DNA of 64,000 bases from Chelonobacter oris (lineage in GTDB: Bacteria; Pseudomonadota; Gammaproteobacteria; Enterobacterales; Pasteurellaceae), in contig NZ_JSUM01000006.1 in NCBI RefSeq assembly GCF_000772535.1, positions 179,648-243,647 of the forward strand. Direction: 5' to 3'. The translations under genes were made by a program, and so were the position numbers. Shown here in pieces: positions 29,460 to 40,148 of this stretch; position 1 is the stretch's first letter, and each line of letters opens with the position of its first letter. Under the pieces are notes generated by a model that saw nothing but the letters and a program-made list of their open reading frames with translations, was not told the origin of the DNA and made no database searches.

Positions 29460-29474
29460 GATACCGCCGGTATC
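29460..29474. promoter_or_regulatory. 15-base palindrome upstream of hcp
   Basis: GATACCG-C-CGGTATC is perfectly symmetric about one base, 22 bases upstream of the FNR-like site and about 75 bases upstream of the presumed transcription start. Its position suggests a second regulator for hcp; I do not recognise which. Confidence 0.45.
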
Positions 29475-29495
29475 AATTCTCATTAAAAACAAAAT

Positions 29496-29535
29496 ACGAT
29501 CTAAATCAAAGAAAACTTAAATAGGCATATAAAAT
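29496..29535 (+). promoter_or_regulatory. FNR-like promoter of hcp
   Basis: ACGAT-CTAA-ATCAA (29496-29509) matches the FNR consensus TTGAT-N4-ATCAA with two changes in the left arm. A -10 candidate TATAAAAT (29528-29535) puts the site near -40, the class II activator position. hcp is FNR-controlled in E. coli. Confidence 0.6.
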
Positions 29536-29640
29536 ACTTCTTTTATAAAATTGTTCCATTTATGATAACCGTCGTTAAAACGAATTAACATTTGATTTAC
29601 TCACTATGTCTACTGACGCTATCAATAAGGAATTTGAATT

Positions 29641-31296
29641 ATGTATTGTATCCAATGCGAACAAACGATGAAAACCCCGGTCGGCAACGGTTGCAGCTAT
29701 TCACAGGGAATGTGCGGCAAAACAGCGGAAACCTCCGATTTGCAAGATTTACTGATCGCCGTGCTGCACAGTCTGTCCACTTGGGCGATCAAAGCGCGCG
29801 AACTGTCGATTATCGATAATGAAATTGATGCCTTCACCGCACAGGCGTTTTTCTCCACCCTGACCAATGTGAACTTTGATTCACAACGTATCGTACAATA
29901 CGCCCAACAAGCCGAAGCCTTTCGTGATGAGCTGATTCAACGTTGCCGTGAAGTCAATCCGAGCACCGACAGCGTACATCCGTTAGCGCACCTGAAACTA
30001 AACGGCAACGATATTGCCACCCTGACCGCACAAGCCGATGATTTCGCCTTGAATAAAGATATCAATGAGATCAGCGAAGAAGTTCACGGCTTGAGAATGC
30101 TTTGTCTGTACGGCTTAAAAGGCGCCGCAGCCTATATGGAACACGCTCATGTTCTGGGTCAGTTCGATAATCAGGTCTATCTGGAATTCCACCAATATAT
30201 GTCATGGTTAGGCACAAATCCGACCGACATTGACACCCTGTTGAAAAATGCGCTCGGTATCGGCAGTATGAACTTCAACGTCATGGGCTTACTGGATAAA
30301 GGCGAAACCGCTGCATTCGGCAACCCTGCACCGTCCACGGTCAACGTCAAACCGATCGCCGGCAAATGCATCCTGATTTCCGGCCATGACCTGAAAGATC
30401 TAAAAGCCTTACTGGAACAAACCGAAGGAACCGGCATTAATGTCTATACCCACGGTGAAATGCTGCCGGCGCACGGCTATCCTGAATTGAAAAAATATCC
30501 GCACTTGGTCGGCAACTACGGCGGCGGTTGGCAAAATCAGCAACGTGAATTTGCCAAATTCCCGGGGCCGGTGATTATGACCTCCAACTGTATTATCGAT
30601 CCGAATGTCGGCAAATATGCCGATCGTATCTACACCCGCAGCATTGTCGGCTGGCCGGGCGTCACCCATTTGGACGATCGCGATTTCAGCCGAGTGATCA
30701 AACAAGCAAAAGAAATGGCGGGCTTTCCATATAGCGAAATCGAACACAATATTACCGTCGGATTCGGTCGTCAAACCTTGTTAGATGCTTCCGATGCCGT
30801 TATTAATCTGGTTGCCGAGAAAAAATTACGCCACGTCTTTTTAGTCGGCGGCTGTGACGGCAGTGTCGGTGAACGCAGCTATTACACCGAATTCGCACGC
30901 AACGTGCCGCAAGACTGCGTGGTGCTGACATTAGGCTGCGGCAAATACCGTTTCAACAAATTGGAATTCGGCACACTGGAAGGCGGCTTGCCGCGCTTAT
31001 TGGACGTCGGACAATGCAACGATGCCTACTCTGCAATTATGCTGGCGGTCAATCTGTCCGAAAAATTAGGCTGCGGCGTCAACGATCTGCCGTTAACACT
31101 GGTGCTGTCTTGGTTCGAACAAAAAGCGATTGTGATTCTGCTGACACTGTTGGCGCTGGGCGTAAAAGATATTTACACCGGCCCGACCGCACCGGCATTC
31201 CTGAATGACAACTTGCTTGCCATTCTGAATGAAAAATTCGGCTTACGCGGATTAACCAATCCACAACAAGATATGCAGGAAGCGTTGGCGAGATAA
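29641..31296 (+). CDS. hcp: hybrid cluster protein (NO reductase/hydroxylamine reductase)
   Basis: 551 residues, matching E. coli Hcp (550). The N-terminal cysteines C3, C6, C18 and C25 form the CX2CX11CX6C pattern of the enterobacterial class with a [2Fe-2S] cluster. Hybrid-cluster ligands appear as [23 protein letters not shown] and the VGQCNDAYS segments. The cytosolic enzyme reduces nitric oxide and hydroxylamine under anaerobic, nitrosative conditions. The start is supported by AAGGAATTTGAATT upstream. Its reductase hcr follows after a USS hairpin. Confidence 0.97.
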   Translation: MYCIQCEQTMKTPVGNGCSYSQGMCGKTAETSDLQDLLIAVLHSLSTWAIKARELSIIDNEIDAFTAQAFFSTLTNVNFDSQRIVQYAQQAEAFRDELIQRCREVNPSTDSVHPLAHLKLNGNDIATLTAQADDFALNKDINEISEEVHGLRMLCLYGLKGAAAYMEHAHVLGQFDNQVYLEFHQYMSWLGTNPTDIDTLLKNALGIGSMNFNVMGLLDKGETAAFGNPAPSTVNVKPIAGKCILISGHDLKDLKALLEQTEGTGINVYTHGEMLPAHGYPELKKYPHLVGNYGGGWQNQQREFAKFPGPVIMTSNCIIDPNVGKYADRIYTRSIVGWPGVTHLDDRDFSRVIKQAKEMAGFPYSEIEHNITVGFGRQTLLDASDAVINLVAEKKLRHVFLVGGCDGSVGERSYYTEFARNVPQDCVVLTLGCGKYRFNKLEFGTLEGGLPRLLDVGQCNDAYSAIMLAVNLSEKLGCGVNDLPLTLVLSWFEQKAIVILLTLLALGVKDIYTGPTAPAFLNDNLLAILNEKFGLRGLTNPQQDMQEALAR

Positions 31297-31324
31297 TCTT
31301 CGCCAAAATGTTATCACGTTAACG

Positions 31325-31358
31325 AAAAGTGCGGTCTATTTTACCTGACCGCACTTTT
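31325..31358 (+). terminator. inverted USS terminator between hcp and hcr
   Basis: AAAAGTGCGGTC (31325-31336) and GACCGCACTTTT (31347-31358) make a perfect 12-base stem with a 10-base loop, followed by GTTTATT. It lies 29 bases after the hcp stop and only 25 before hcr. Confidence 0.75.
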
Positions 31359-31383
31359 GTTTATTACTATTGTAGGATTTTTT

Positions 31384-32406
31384 ATGTCGAACCCAAATTC
31401 CTTTTGCCTGAATGAAATGATGGTAAATAATATTATTCAGGAAACAGATGATGTTTATACCCTTGAACTCATCGCACAGGATTTTTATCCATACGAGCCC
31501 GGACAATATGCGTTAGTCAGTATAAAAAATACGCCTGATATTGTGCGAGCATATACTCTATCTTCTACCCCGGGGCTCAGCCGTTATATTACATTAACCG
31601 TACGTCGCATTGAAAATGGAGTCGGTTCGACTTGGTTGACTCGTGATGTGAAAGTCGGCGATACCTTATGGTTATCTGATCCAAAAGGCGAGTTTACCTG
31701 CGCTCAAATTGCCAGTGATAATTACTTGCTGATTGCCGGCGGATGTGGTGTTACGCCAATCATTTCAATGGTGCGCTGGTTATGTGTCAATCGTCCGCAC
31801 GCCAAACTTACCGTTTTTTATAGTGTTCATTCGCCGAAAGATGTCATTTTTAAACGTGAATGGGAGATGATGAAAGTGCAATACCCGCACTTGAAGCTGC
31901 ACATGAACTCCTCACAAGGGGCAAGCGAGGGTTTCTACGCCGGCAGAATCAGTCAAGATATGTTACAGGAACTCGTGCCGGACATCGCTGACGCCACCGT
32001 TCTGACCTGCGGTCCGGAAAGCTATATGCGACATATTCGCGACATCACTGAAGCATTAGGCGTGCCGAAAGCGCGGTTTTTCTTAGAACAATTCCACTCC
32101 TCAACCGAAGTTTGCATGACGGATAACAGTAAACAAGTCAGTTTAACTGTCCATGGTATTTTGGGCGAGCAAACTTTAGCTGTACCGGTTGGGCTTTCAC
32201 TGTTAAGCGCACTGGAAGAAAATGATGTACCGGTGATCGCGGCCTGCCGCACCGGCATTTGTGGTTCCTGCAAAACCAAAGTGTTACAGGGCGAATATGA
32301 GATCAGCACCAACGGCCCATTAACCGAAGAAGAAGTTCGGCAGGGTTATGTACTGGCGTGCAGCTGCCAAATCAAAGGTAATATGACAGTCGAACCGGTG
32401 ATTTAA
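31384..32406 (+). CDS. hcr: NADH oxidoreductase Hcr
   Basis: 340 residues from the ATG at 31384 (TAGGA just upstream); the frame opens 9 codons earlier inside the hairpin region. An FAD domain (YEPGQYALV, RAYTLSSTPG), an NAD-binding domain (LLIAGGCGVTPIISM, LTCGPESYM) and a C-terminal plant-type [2Fe-2S] domain with CRTGICGSC are in order. It passes electrons from NADH to Hcp. It is slightly longer than E. coli Hcr (322). Its expression must pass the upstream hairpin or use an unseen promoter. Confidence 0.94.
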   Translation: MSNPNSFCLNEMMVNNIIQETDDVYTLELIAQDFYPYEPGQYALVSIKNTPDIVRAYTLSSTPGLSRYITLTVRRIENGVGSTWLTRDVKVGDTLWLSDPKGEFTCAQIASDNYLLIAGGCGVTPIISMVRWLCVNRPHAKLTVFYSVHSPKDVIFKREWEMMKVQYPHLKLHMNSSQGASEGFYAGRISQDMLQELVPDIADATVLTCGPESYMRHIRDITEALGVPKARFFLEQFHSSTEVCMTDNSKQVSLTVHGILGEQTLAVPVGLSLLSALEENDVPVIAACRTGICGSCKTKVLQGEYEISTNGPLTEEEVRQGYVLACSCQIKGNMTVEPVI

Positions 32407-32413
32407 ACTCAAA

Positions 32414-32453
32414 CCGCCACCGCACTTTGACTCCTATCTGCGCACGGTGGCGG
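32414..32453 (+). terminator. GC-rich hairpin after hcr
   Basis: CCGCCACCG (32414-32422) and CGGTGGCGG (32445-32453) form a perfect 9-base stem that includes a USS in its left part. Downstream bases are CTTAAAT, so the T-run is weak. Confidence 0.5.
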
Positions 32454-32519
32454 CTTAAATATCTTCAAAATCAAGAATCTCAGCCATAAAAAATCGCCTT
32501 ACCAACCGCACTTAAAGTA

Positions 32520-33227
32520 TCACACCAGCAATATCCCCAGCAAAAACAATACCGAAATCGCCATTTCCAATAATCCCACCTGCATCACCGACAATTTATA
32601 ACGCGGCGCAACAATCGCACGCAACAGCGACGGCACAAAACAAAGTGCGGTTTTCCAGTCGAAACCGGCAACAATCACAACCAGTAACAGATGAAAGCCG
32701 ATTGAACACTGTAAATAACGCGGATTTTTACGCTCGCGCAAGACGCTTTTTACATACAGTGTCGTACCGATAAAAAACAACGTCGGATACAGAAACACCC
32801 GCCAGATTTGCAAATCAAAAGTGCGGTCGGCAAAATAATATGCCGCCATTCCGGCCAAAGCAAAAATCACTATCGCCGCCAAGTCATTGCCCAACGCCCG
32901 CTCGTCTTTTTGTTTGACATAATAAATAGTCAGCAGACCGAACGGCAACATCGCCAGCAGGAAATACAATATCCGCCAATTATGCCAAAGGACAGGCAAC
33001 GACAATACAAGTGCGGTCAACCCATAGCGCCGGCACCACTGCAGATTGAGCGCCGGATTGCGCCCTTTCAACAGATTGAAAAACGGATATGTGAGCAGAT
33101 ACAGACAAAACCATGCCGCCAATAAAAACAGGTGTTGCCAGACAATATGTGACGACAACATGCCGTACAAAAACGGCAATAACGCCATCACAATCGCCCC
33201 GTGCTGGTTGGAAATCAGCAATTTCAT
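32520..33227 (-). CDS. YwiC-like membrane protein
   Basis: 235 residues with seven or eight predicted membrane helices and very few polar loops. The N-terminal ISNQHGAIVMALLPFLYG and central KQKDERALGNDLAA are characteristic of the YwiC-like family (Pfam YwiC), first named in Bacillus near the nitrate-respiration genes. Function is unknown. It ends close to hcr, convergent with it. Family call rests on motif memory; the topology is seen directly. Confidence 0.75.
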   Translation of the reverse strand: MKLLISNQHGAIVMALLPFLYGMLSSHIVWQHLFLLAAWFCLYLLTYPFFNLLKGRNPALNLQWCRRYGLTALVLSLPVLWHNWRILYFLLAMLPFGLLTIYYVKQKDERALGNDLAAIVIFALAGMAAYYFADRTFDLQIWRVFLYPTLFFIGTTLYVKSVLRERKNPRYLQCSIGFHLLLVVIVAGFDWKTALCFVPSLLRAIVAPRYKLSVMQVGLLEMAISVLFLLGILLV

Positions 33228-33750
33228 ACTCTACCGGATTATTTCAAGACAAGTCAGGCGGTAAACATAGCAAAAGTTGCAATTTTTAGCAATTCAACCG
33301 AAAGATGCAAAAACCTTACCTCAGCATCGGCAGAAAACCGCACTTGGCTAACATCAGTCGACGGCAACAAAACCGAAATCTGATTTTCGGTAAAATCAAT
33401 GATGCGATCAGCATAAATACATTGTCCACTTCCGCTACGGCATAAAATATGTGTGAACTAATGGCACATATTCTGTTGTATAATCAACGCTACTCACGGT
33501 TTTTCCAACAAAATAAGATCAGGTATTACCACAAAATTTGCTTTACCAAATTTAATAATACTTATATTTTATACAAAATCGCCTTTTATCAAAATAATAC
33601 AGCCGTATCGCCTTCCCATAATGGCTGGCTTGCTATAATCGATCATGGAATTTAGTCTGCGGTTATGACGGCAAAATAACAAACAGACAACAATAAAATT
33701 CACAAAATCTGCGCTTTTACGATGCATATTGATTTATAAGGAAAAAAGCT
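33228..33750. other. 523-base spacer without a supported gene
   Basis: Between two divergent genes. It is AT-rich, has a single USS-like element near 33338-33345, and an inverted repeat AATATGTG (33446-33453) / CACATATT (33465-33472). A 68-codon open frame at 33449-33655 lacks a ribosome site and family resemblance and overlaps that repeat. Only the promoter of the gene at 33751 is expected here. Confidence 0.5.
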
Positions 33751-34272
33751 ATGAAAAACACCATACTTATGACTCTGTTGTTTGCTGTTTTCACGGTGTG
33801 TATTTATATGTGGTTCGTACAAAAAAGTACAATTGCCCGACTTGATATGATGGCGGATCGCATGACCATTAAACAGGTTGTCGATGAGTTTTCTAATTTG
33901 GCGGATAGTAAGGAAATCGACAAGCAAGTGTTGCTATTCACAGAGAACGGAATTGTCGAATCTTTTACTGACGGAGAGCGGACATCACTATTGCAGGGGC
34001 GAGAGCAAATGAAAACGGTGTTTTCTGATTTTCTTGCACAATTCCAAGTGGTTTATCACCAAAACGGGCAGCAAACCATTCGCTTGAACGGTGATAAAGC
34101 CGAAGCGACCTCGTATTGCCGTGTCATTTTGATCAACACAAAAGGGGAAAAACCGATCAAAACCACCCTGTATGTTATTTATCAAGATCAATTGCTCAAG
34201 CAAAATGACCAATGGTTGATTGAACACCGTCAATCCGATTTTGTCCGGCGCGAAGTGGAAACTATCAATTAA
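33751..34272 (+). CDS. membrane-anchored SnoaL/NTF2-like protein, unknown function
   Basis: 173 residues. Residues 5-24 form one hydrophobic anchor with few charges before it. The remainder is a cone-shaped NTF2-like/SnoaL domain: RMTIKQVVDEFSNLADSKEID, then LLFTENGIVESFTDG, a GREQMKTVF helix, and beta strands TSYCRVILIN and TLYVIYQDQLLKQNDQWLIEHRQ. Such domains act as small-molecule enzymes or binding modules; most family members lack an anchor. No operon partner exists: it is isolated between a gene desert and convergent mnmE. AAGGA before the ATG supports the start. Role not assigned. Confidence 0.7.
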   Translation: MKNTILMTLLFAVFTVCIYMWFVQKSTIARLDMMADRMTIKQVVDEFSNLADSKEIDKQVLLFTENGIVESFTDGERTSLLQGREQMKTVFSDFLAQFQVVYHQNGQQTIRLNGDKAEATSYCRVILINTKGEKPIKTTLYVIYQDQLLKQNDQWLIEHRQSDFVRREVETIN

Positions 34273-34313
34273 CCATATACAGTGCGGTGATCACTGTAAT
34301 CCTGCTTTTAACG

Positions 34314-35675
34314 CTATTTACCGATACAAAACGAGCTGAAAATATTACTCAGCAGATCATCGGACGTAAATTGACCGGTAATGTCACTTAGGGCATCCTG
34401 CACCATGCGTAACTCTTCCGCCAACAGTTCACCGGCATAAAACCGTGTCAGTTGCAGATGGCCACGCTGTAAATGTTCAGCGGCTGCGTGCAACGCTTCC
34501 AAATGGCGGCGGCGGGCAAGAAAACCGCCTTCAGTCACGGTTTGATAGCCCATCGACTGTTTTAGATGTTCGCGCAACAAATCAATACCGCACTTGGTTT
34601 TGGCGGATAAACGGATCGTGGTATAACCGTCATGCCGTTCAATCCCCTCATTTTCCGCACTGAGATCGGCTTTATTACGAATCACTGTAATCGGCATTGA
34701 AGCCGGCAGACGTTCGATAAATTCCGCCCAGATTTTATGCGGATTCAGCTCGGTAGTCGTCGTACTGTCAATCATCAATAACACATGATCGGCCTGTTCT
34801 ATTTCCGCCCAAGCACGGTCAATCCCGATTCGTTCCACTTCATCGGTTGCCTCACGCAAACCGGCGGTATCAATAATATGCAACGGCATACCGTCAATGT
34901 GGATATGCTCACGCAACACATCACGCGTCGTGCCGGCAATATCGGTCACAATCGCCGCTTCCCGCCCGGCAAGGGCATTCAGTAAACTGGATTTGCCGGC
35001 ATTCGGCCGCCCTGCGATCACCACTTTCATGCCTTCACGCAACAGCGAACCTTGTTTGGCTTCAGCCTGTACATGGTGCAACTGTTGAATAATATCGTTC
35101 AGGCGCGTCTCAACGACGCCGTCCGCCAGAAAATCAATCTCTTCATCAGGAAAATCGATTGCTGCTTCCACATAGGTTCGCAGATAAATCACTGAATCAA
35201 CCAACTGATTGACTTTATTGGAAAATTCACCTTGCAGCGATTTCAACGCCGAACGTGCCGCCTGCTCTGAACTGGCGTCAATCAAATCGGCAATCGCCTC
35301 GGCTTGCGCTAAATCCAGTTTGTCGTTTAAAAAAGCTTGTTCGGAGAACTCTCCCGGTCGGGCAATCCGAATGCCGTCGATTTGTAAAATCCGTTTTAAC
35401 AGCAAATCCAATACAACTTGTCCGCCGTGTCCTTGCAGTTCCAACACATCTTCGCCGGTAAACGAATTCGGTGCTTTGAAATACAACGCAATCCCCTGAT
35501 CCAACACGCTTCCGTCACTATCTTTAAACGGCAGATAGTCCGCCATACGCGGCTTAGGGCATTTTCCCAATACTGTTTGTGCCACCTCAACCGCTTTCGG
35601 CCCCGACACCCGTAAAATGCCGATGCCTCCCCGTCCCGGCGCAGTGGCTTGCGCTACGATGGTTTCTTTTGTCAT
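34314..35675 (-). CDS. mnmE: tRNA modification GTPase MnmE
   Basis: 453 residues from the ATG at 35675, with AAGGA 5 bases upstream; the frame reads 8 codons further up. It has the tetrahydrofolate-binding N-terminal domain ([21 protein letters not shown]), a G domain with [27 protein letters not shown] and NKADL, and the C-terminal CIGK. With MnmG it makes the cmnm5 modification at wobble U34 of tRNAs, the same position thiolated via TusE in this window. yidC, its usual neighbour, lies upstream. Confidence 0.97.
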   Translation of the reverse strand: MTKETIVAQATAPGRGGIGILRVSGPKAVEVAQTVLGKCPKPRMADYLPFKDSDGSVLDQGIALYFKAPNSFTGEDVLELQGHGGQVVLDLLLKRILQIDGIRIARPGEFSEQAFLNDKLDLAQAEAIADLIDASSEQAARSALKSLQGEFSNKVNQLVDSVIYLRTYVEAAIDFPDEEIDFLADGVVETRLNDIIQQLHHVQAEAKQGSLLREGMKVVIAGRPNAGKSSLLNALAGREAAIVTDIAGTTRDVLREHIHIDGMPLHIIDTAGLREATDEVERIGIDRAWAEIEQADHVLLMIDSTTTTELNPHKIWAEFIERLPASMPITVIRNKADLSAENEGIERHDGYTTIRLSAKTKCGIDLLREHLKQSMGYQTVTEGGFLARRRHLEALHAAAEHLQRGHLQLTRFYAGELLAEELRMVQDALSDITGQFTSDDLLSNIFSSFCIGK

Positions 35676-35721
35676 CTTCTTTCCTTGCATAAACCGCACT
35701 TTCCGTTACGGATTGAGTATA

Positions 35722-35750
35722 GCAAAAAGGCGTCCACTCAGGGACGCCGA
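35722..35750 (-). terminator. intrinsic terminator of the rpmH-yidC operon
   Basis: GGCGTCC (35729-35735) and GGACGCC (35742-35748) with A's at 35724-35728 give, on the minus strand, a hairpin followed by TTTTT. It ends the leftward operon before mnmE. Confidence 0.82.
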
Positions 35751-35774
35751 ATTTTGTTGCAAACTACAAATCAA

Positions 35775-37397
35775 CTATTTCTTGCCGCGAGAATGCAACC
35801 CTCTCTTTTCCAGTCCGCGATAAATCAGCTGCTGCTGAATAATCGTAATCACGTTGGAAACCAACCAGTACAACACCAGTCCGGCAGGGAACCACAGGAA
35901 GAAGAAAGTGAACACCACCGGCATAAACGTCATGATTTTTTGTTGAGTCGGATCCGCTACCGGTGTCGGCGACATTTTTTGCAGCAGGAACATCGAGCCG
36001 CCCATTAATAACGGCAGAATGTAGTACGGATCTTGTGCCGACAAATCTTGAATCCAGCCGAAGAACGGCGCATGGCGCAGCTCGACCGCTTCCATAAAGG
36101 TCCAGTACAAGGCGATGAAAATCGGCATTTGCAACAGAATCGGTAAACAACCGCCTAACGGGTTCACTTTTTCTTCTTTGTACATTTTCATCATTTCCTG
36201 ACTCATGCGCTGTCTGTCATCACCGAAACGTTCACGTAATTCTTGCATTCTCGGTTGCAGCATACGCATTTTCGCCATTGAGGTGTACTGCGCCTTGGTC
36301 AAGGGGTACAAAATCGCTTTCACTACAATCGTAACGCCGATAATTGCCAAGCCCCAGTTGGATACAAGGCTTTGGATAAATTGCAATAGCCAAAAGAGCG
36401 GTTTGGCAATAAACCACGCCCAACCGTAATCCACAGTCAAATCCAGATTCGGTGCAACGGTTTCCATTTGATCTTGAAGTTTAGGACCGGTCCACAATTT
36501 GCTGCTGATAGTCTGGCTTGCACCGTCGGCAATCACTTCTGTCGGCGCACGAAAACCAATAAAGGCGAAATCTTTATTAGTGCTGGTATAAAGCTGATTG
36601 TCCTCATGCTGATTCGGCACCCAGGCGGTCACAAAATAGTGTTGCAGCAAAGCAACCCAGCCTTGTTTGGTGGCAATCGACAAATTGGCTTTCTGCATAT
36701 CTTCAAAACTGTATTTTTTATAATTGGTTTCAGAAGAAGAATAAGCACCGCCGGTATAGGTCGGCATCGCCAGATTAGTCGAATGATCGATCAAGGTGTG
36801 CTTGATTTGCGCATACGGTTGCAGCTCGACGTTTTGTCCGCTTTGGTTAGTGATTTGATAATCGACATCAACGGCATAACTGCCGCGCGTCAAAGTGAAG
36901 GTTTTAATGACCTGAAGCCCGTCTTTTTCATAGGTCAACGGGATCTGCAACTGATCTTGCCCGTCTGCCAATTTGAAATTATCACCGTTTAATTGGTATT
37001 GCGCACGACCGGCAGGGGTATCAATGCCGTTTTTACCGACCAAACCGCTTTGAGCGACATAAACTAAATCGGCATCGTTTTGCATCAGTGAAAACGGGGT
37101 GTTTGAATTCAGTTCCGCATCGTATTTCAGCAAATCGGAATCGATCACATCACCGCCTAAGGTATCGATTCTCAGGCTCAATACATCGTTCTCGACCGTA
37201 ATCACACGCCCTGTTGTCCGGCTGTCAATACCGCTCATTACCGAACCGGAGGCACTCGGCGTGTCGCTGCTGTTATTCACTGTCGTCGTTTCTTGCCCGG
37301 CTGGTTTCGGCAATACATAGTCGATTTGCCATTGCTGATACACTAAAAACGAAATAAACAGTAAAGCGATAACTAATAAACTGCGTTTTGAATTCAT
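35775..37397 (-). CDS. yidC: membrane protein insertase YidC
   Basis: 540 residues (E. coli 548). One N-terminal membrane segment (7-24) precedes a large beta-rich periplasmic domain to about residue 330. The conserved insertase core follows with [38 protein letters not shown], a cytosolic helical hairpin and three further helices. It inserts Sec-dependent and independent proteins into the inner membrane. Its ATG overlaps the yidD stop (TAATG). Confidence 0.97.
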   Translation of the reverse strand: MNSKRSLLVIALLFISFLVYQQWQIDYVLPKPAGQETTTVNNSSDTPSASGSVMSGIDSRTTGRVITVENDVLSLRIDTLGGDVIDSDLLKYDAELNSNTPFSLMQNDADLVYVAQSGLVGKNGIDTPAGRAQYQLNGDNFKLADGQDQLQIPLTYEKDGLQVIKTFTLTRGSYAVDVDYQITNQSGQNVELQPYAQIKHTLIDHSTNLAMPTYTGGAYSSSETNYKKYSFEDMQKANLSIATKQGWVALLQHYFVTAWVPNQHEDNQLYTSTNKDFAFIGFRAPTEVIADGASQTISSKLWTGPKLQDQMETVAPNLDLTVDYGWAWFIAKPLFWLLQFIQSLVSNWGLAIIGVTIVVKAILYPLTKAQYTSMAKMRMLQPRMQELRERFGDDRQRMSQEMMKMYKEEKVNPLGGCLPILLQMPIFIALYWTFMEAVELRHAPFFGWIQDLSAQDPYYILPLLMGGSMFLLQKMSPTPVADPTQQKIMTFMPVVFTFFFLWFPAGLVLYWLVSNVITIIQQQLIYRGLEKRGLHSRGKK

Positions 37398-37687
37398 TAT
37401 TTTTCTCTGTATTGGTTAGATGTCGAATGTGTGCGGCTTTTCCCGCCACCGCACTTCGGCGGAACGGGGTCGTCACCACCCGCACTTAAAGGGTGACATT
37501 TTAATACACGTTTCACCGTAAGCCAACCACCTTTTAATGCGCCGTGCATTTGAACGGCTTCCAACCCGTATTGCGAGCAGGTCGGGTTAAAACGACAACG
37601 AGGCCCCAACATCGGGCTGATCGCCAAACGGTAAAACTTAATCAGCAAAATTAAGAGTTTTGCGCCAAACGACGATGACGATGCCAT
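37397..37687 (-). CDS. yidD: membrane protein insertion efficiency factor YidD
   Basis: 96 residues. The core [22 protein letters not shown] and [20 protein letters not shown] is the diagnostic YidD (DUF37) signature with conserved Cys residues. A basic Ser/Thr-rich tail follows. YidD is a small membrane-associated factor that helps YidC. Its start lies inside the rnpA reading frame (37-base overlap) and its stop overlaps the yidC start, the compact order found across bacteria. Confidence 0.95.
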   Translation of the reverse strand: MASSSSFGAKLLILLIKFYRLAISPMLGPRCRFNPTCSQYGLEAVQMHGALKGGWLTVKRVLKCHPLSAGGDDPVPPKCGGGKSRTHSTSNQYREK

Positions 37688-38010
37688 AACTTGCCTAAAA
37701 TGTCGGTTAAAGTGCGGTTATCCAATTCACCGATCCCTTTTTTCGCCACCACCACAAAATCCATGGCCGGCAGATCATGCTGGTGCAAACGGAAATATTC
37801 GCGGCAAAGACGCTTGATACGGTTGCGCTCGTGGGCACGTTTCAGATGTTTTTTGGCAACGGTCAATCCCAAGCGGGGAATGGCAAGTTGGTTGGCTCTG
37901 GCTAAAATGGTGATTTCAGGTCGACTCGCCCGAACAGGCTGTTGGAAAACGAATTTGAATTGTTCGGGAGTCAACAGACGCGACTCCCGAAGAAATTTGT
38001 GCTTAATCAC
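37651..38010 (-). CDS. rnpA: ribonuclease P protein component
   Basis: 119 residues starting at GTG (38010), the same start codon and length as E. coli RnpA. The RNR motif [17 protein letters not shown] (about residues 63-79) binds the RNase P RNA. It is the protein cofactor for 5' maturation of tRNAs. It lies 17 bases after rpmH, in the conserved rpmH-rnpA pair. A USS crosses the intergenic junction. Confidence 0.97.
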   Translation of the reverse strand: MIKHKFLRESRLLTPEQFKFVFQQPVRASRPEITILARANQLAIPRLGLTVAKKHLKRAHERNRIKRLCREYFRLHQHDLPAMDFVVVAKKGIGELDNRTLTDILGKLWHRHRRLAQNS

Positions 38011-38027
38011 ACTGGAAGTGCGGTCGG

Positions 38028-38748
<721 letters not shown>

Positions 38749-40086
38749 GTGTCTTCTCTTTGGCAGGATTGCCTTTCGCACTTACAAGATAAAGTATCCC
38801 CGACCGATTTCAGCACTTGGCTGCGTCCGTTGCAGGCAGATCTCGACAACGAAATATTGGTACTGTATGCGCCGAACCGCTTTGTCATCAGCTGGGTACA
38901 AGAACGTTATCTGAGCCAAATCAAAGAGATTAGCCGCTTTCTTTCCGGCAACCCGCAATTCAGCGTCAGACTGATAGAAGGCAGTAAGCCGCAAACCAAT
39001 CTCAAGCCACAACATCCCGTTGCCGAGCCGAGCAAGCCCGAACAAACCGAAAGCAAGCCGTTTCGCAGCAACCTGAATCTCAAACATACCTTCGATAATT
39101 TTGTGGAAGGAAAATCCAACCAGATGGCACGTGCCGTCGCCCAAAAAGTGGCGGACAATCCGGGCAGCTCCGATTCCAACCCGCTGTATCTATACGGTGG
39201 CACCGGCTTGGGCAAAACGCATTTGTTACACGCCATCGGCAACGGTATTTTAGCTGACAATCCCGATGCCAAAGTAGTTTACATGCACTCAGAACGCTTC
39301 GTACAAGAAATGGTGAAAGCCCTGCGCAACGATAAAATCGACAACTTCAAAAAATTCTATCGCAATCTGGATGCATTACTGATCGATGACATTCAATTCT
39401 TCGCCAATAAAGAAGGGACGCAGGAAGAGTTTTTCCACACCTTTAATGCGCTGTTTGAAAGTAACCACCAAATTATTTTAACCTCGGATCGTTATCCGAA
39501 AGAGATCGACAAAATCGAAGATCGACTGAAATCCCGTTTCGGCTGGGGCTTGAGCATTGCTATCGAACCGCCGGATCTGGAAACCCGGGTTGCCATTTTA
39601 ATGAAAAAAGCGGAAGAAAGCGGCATGTTACTGCCGGAAGAAGTCGCATTTTTTATCGGGCAAAAACTACGCACAAATGTGCGAGAACTGGAAGGGGCGC
39701 TCAACCGTGTGCGGGCATTTGCCAATTTCAAAGGGGAACATATCACCATTGATCTGGTGCGAGAAGCACTGAAAGACATGCTGGCGCTGCAAGATAAATT
39801 AGTCACAATTGAAAATATCCAAAAAATCGTCGCCGAATATTACAAAATAAAAGTGTCCGATTTAAAATCAAAAAGCCGTTCCCGCTCCGTCACCCGCCCG
39901 CGCCAATTGGCAATGGCGCTGGCAAAAGAGCTGACTAACCGCAGTTTACCGGAAATCGGCAAGGCTTTCGGCGATCGCGATCACACCACCGTGTTGCATG
40001 CCTGCCGCACCATTGCGGATTTACGAGAAAAAGACAATAATATTCAAGAAGATTTTTCCAATTTAATTCGTACGCTGTCGGCATAA
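38749..40086 (+). CDS. dnaA: chromosomal replication initiator DnaA
   Basis: 445 residues from the GTG at 38749, which follows TTGGAG by 8 bases; the frame extends 32 codons upstream but those are unlike DnaA. E. coli dnaA also starts with GTG. Domain I begins [14 protein letters not shown]. The linker (about 80-108) is short and Pro/Lys-rich. The AAA+ core has Walker A GGTGLGKT (150-157) and Walker B LLIDDIQF, and domain IV has the DNA-binding signature [12 protein letters not shown]. It is shorter than E. coli DnaA (467) because of the linker. Confidence 0.97.
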   Translation: MSSLWQDCLSHLQDKVSPTDFSTWLRPLQADLDNEILVLYAPNRFVISWVQERYLSQIKEISRFLSGNPQFSVRLIEGSKPQTNLKPQHPVAEPSKPEQTESKPFRSNLNLKHTFDNFVEGKSNQMARAVAQKVADNPGSSDSNPLYLYGGTGLGKTHLLHAIGNGILADNPDAKVVYMHSERFVQEMVKALRNDKIDNFKKFYRNLDALLIDDIQFFANKEGTQEEFFHTFNALFESNHQIILTSDRYPKEIDKIEDRLKSRFGWGLSIAIEPPDLETRVAILMKKAEESGMLLPEEVAFFIGQKLRTNVRELEGALNRVRAFANFKGEHITIDLVREALKDMLALQDKLVTIENIQKIVAEYYKIKVSDLKSKSRSRSVTRPRQLAMALAKELTNRSLPEIGKAFGDRDHTTVLHACRTIADLREKDNNIQEDFSNLIRTLSA

Positions 40087-40148
40087 TTCCGAATCATCAC
40101 AGCAAGATAATCATCATCGACAAAAACAGCAAAAGAAAAGAGGTTGAT

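Noticed and set aside
33449..33655. 68-codon open frame in the spacer
   Set aside because: No ribosome site, no family resemblance, overlaps an inverted repeat.
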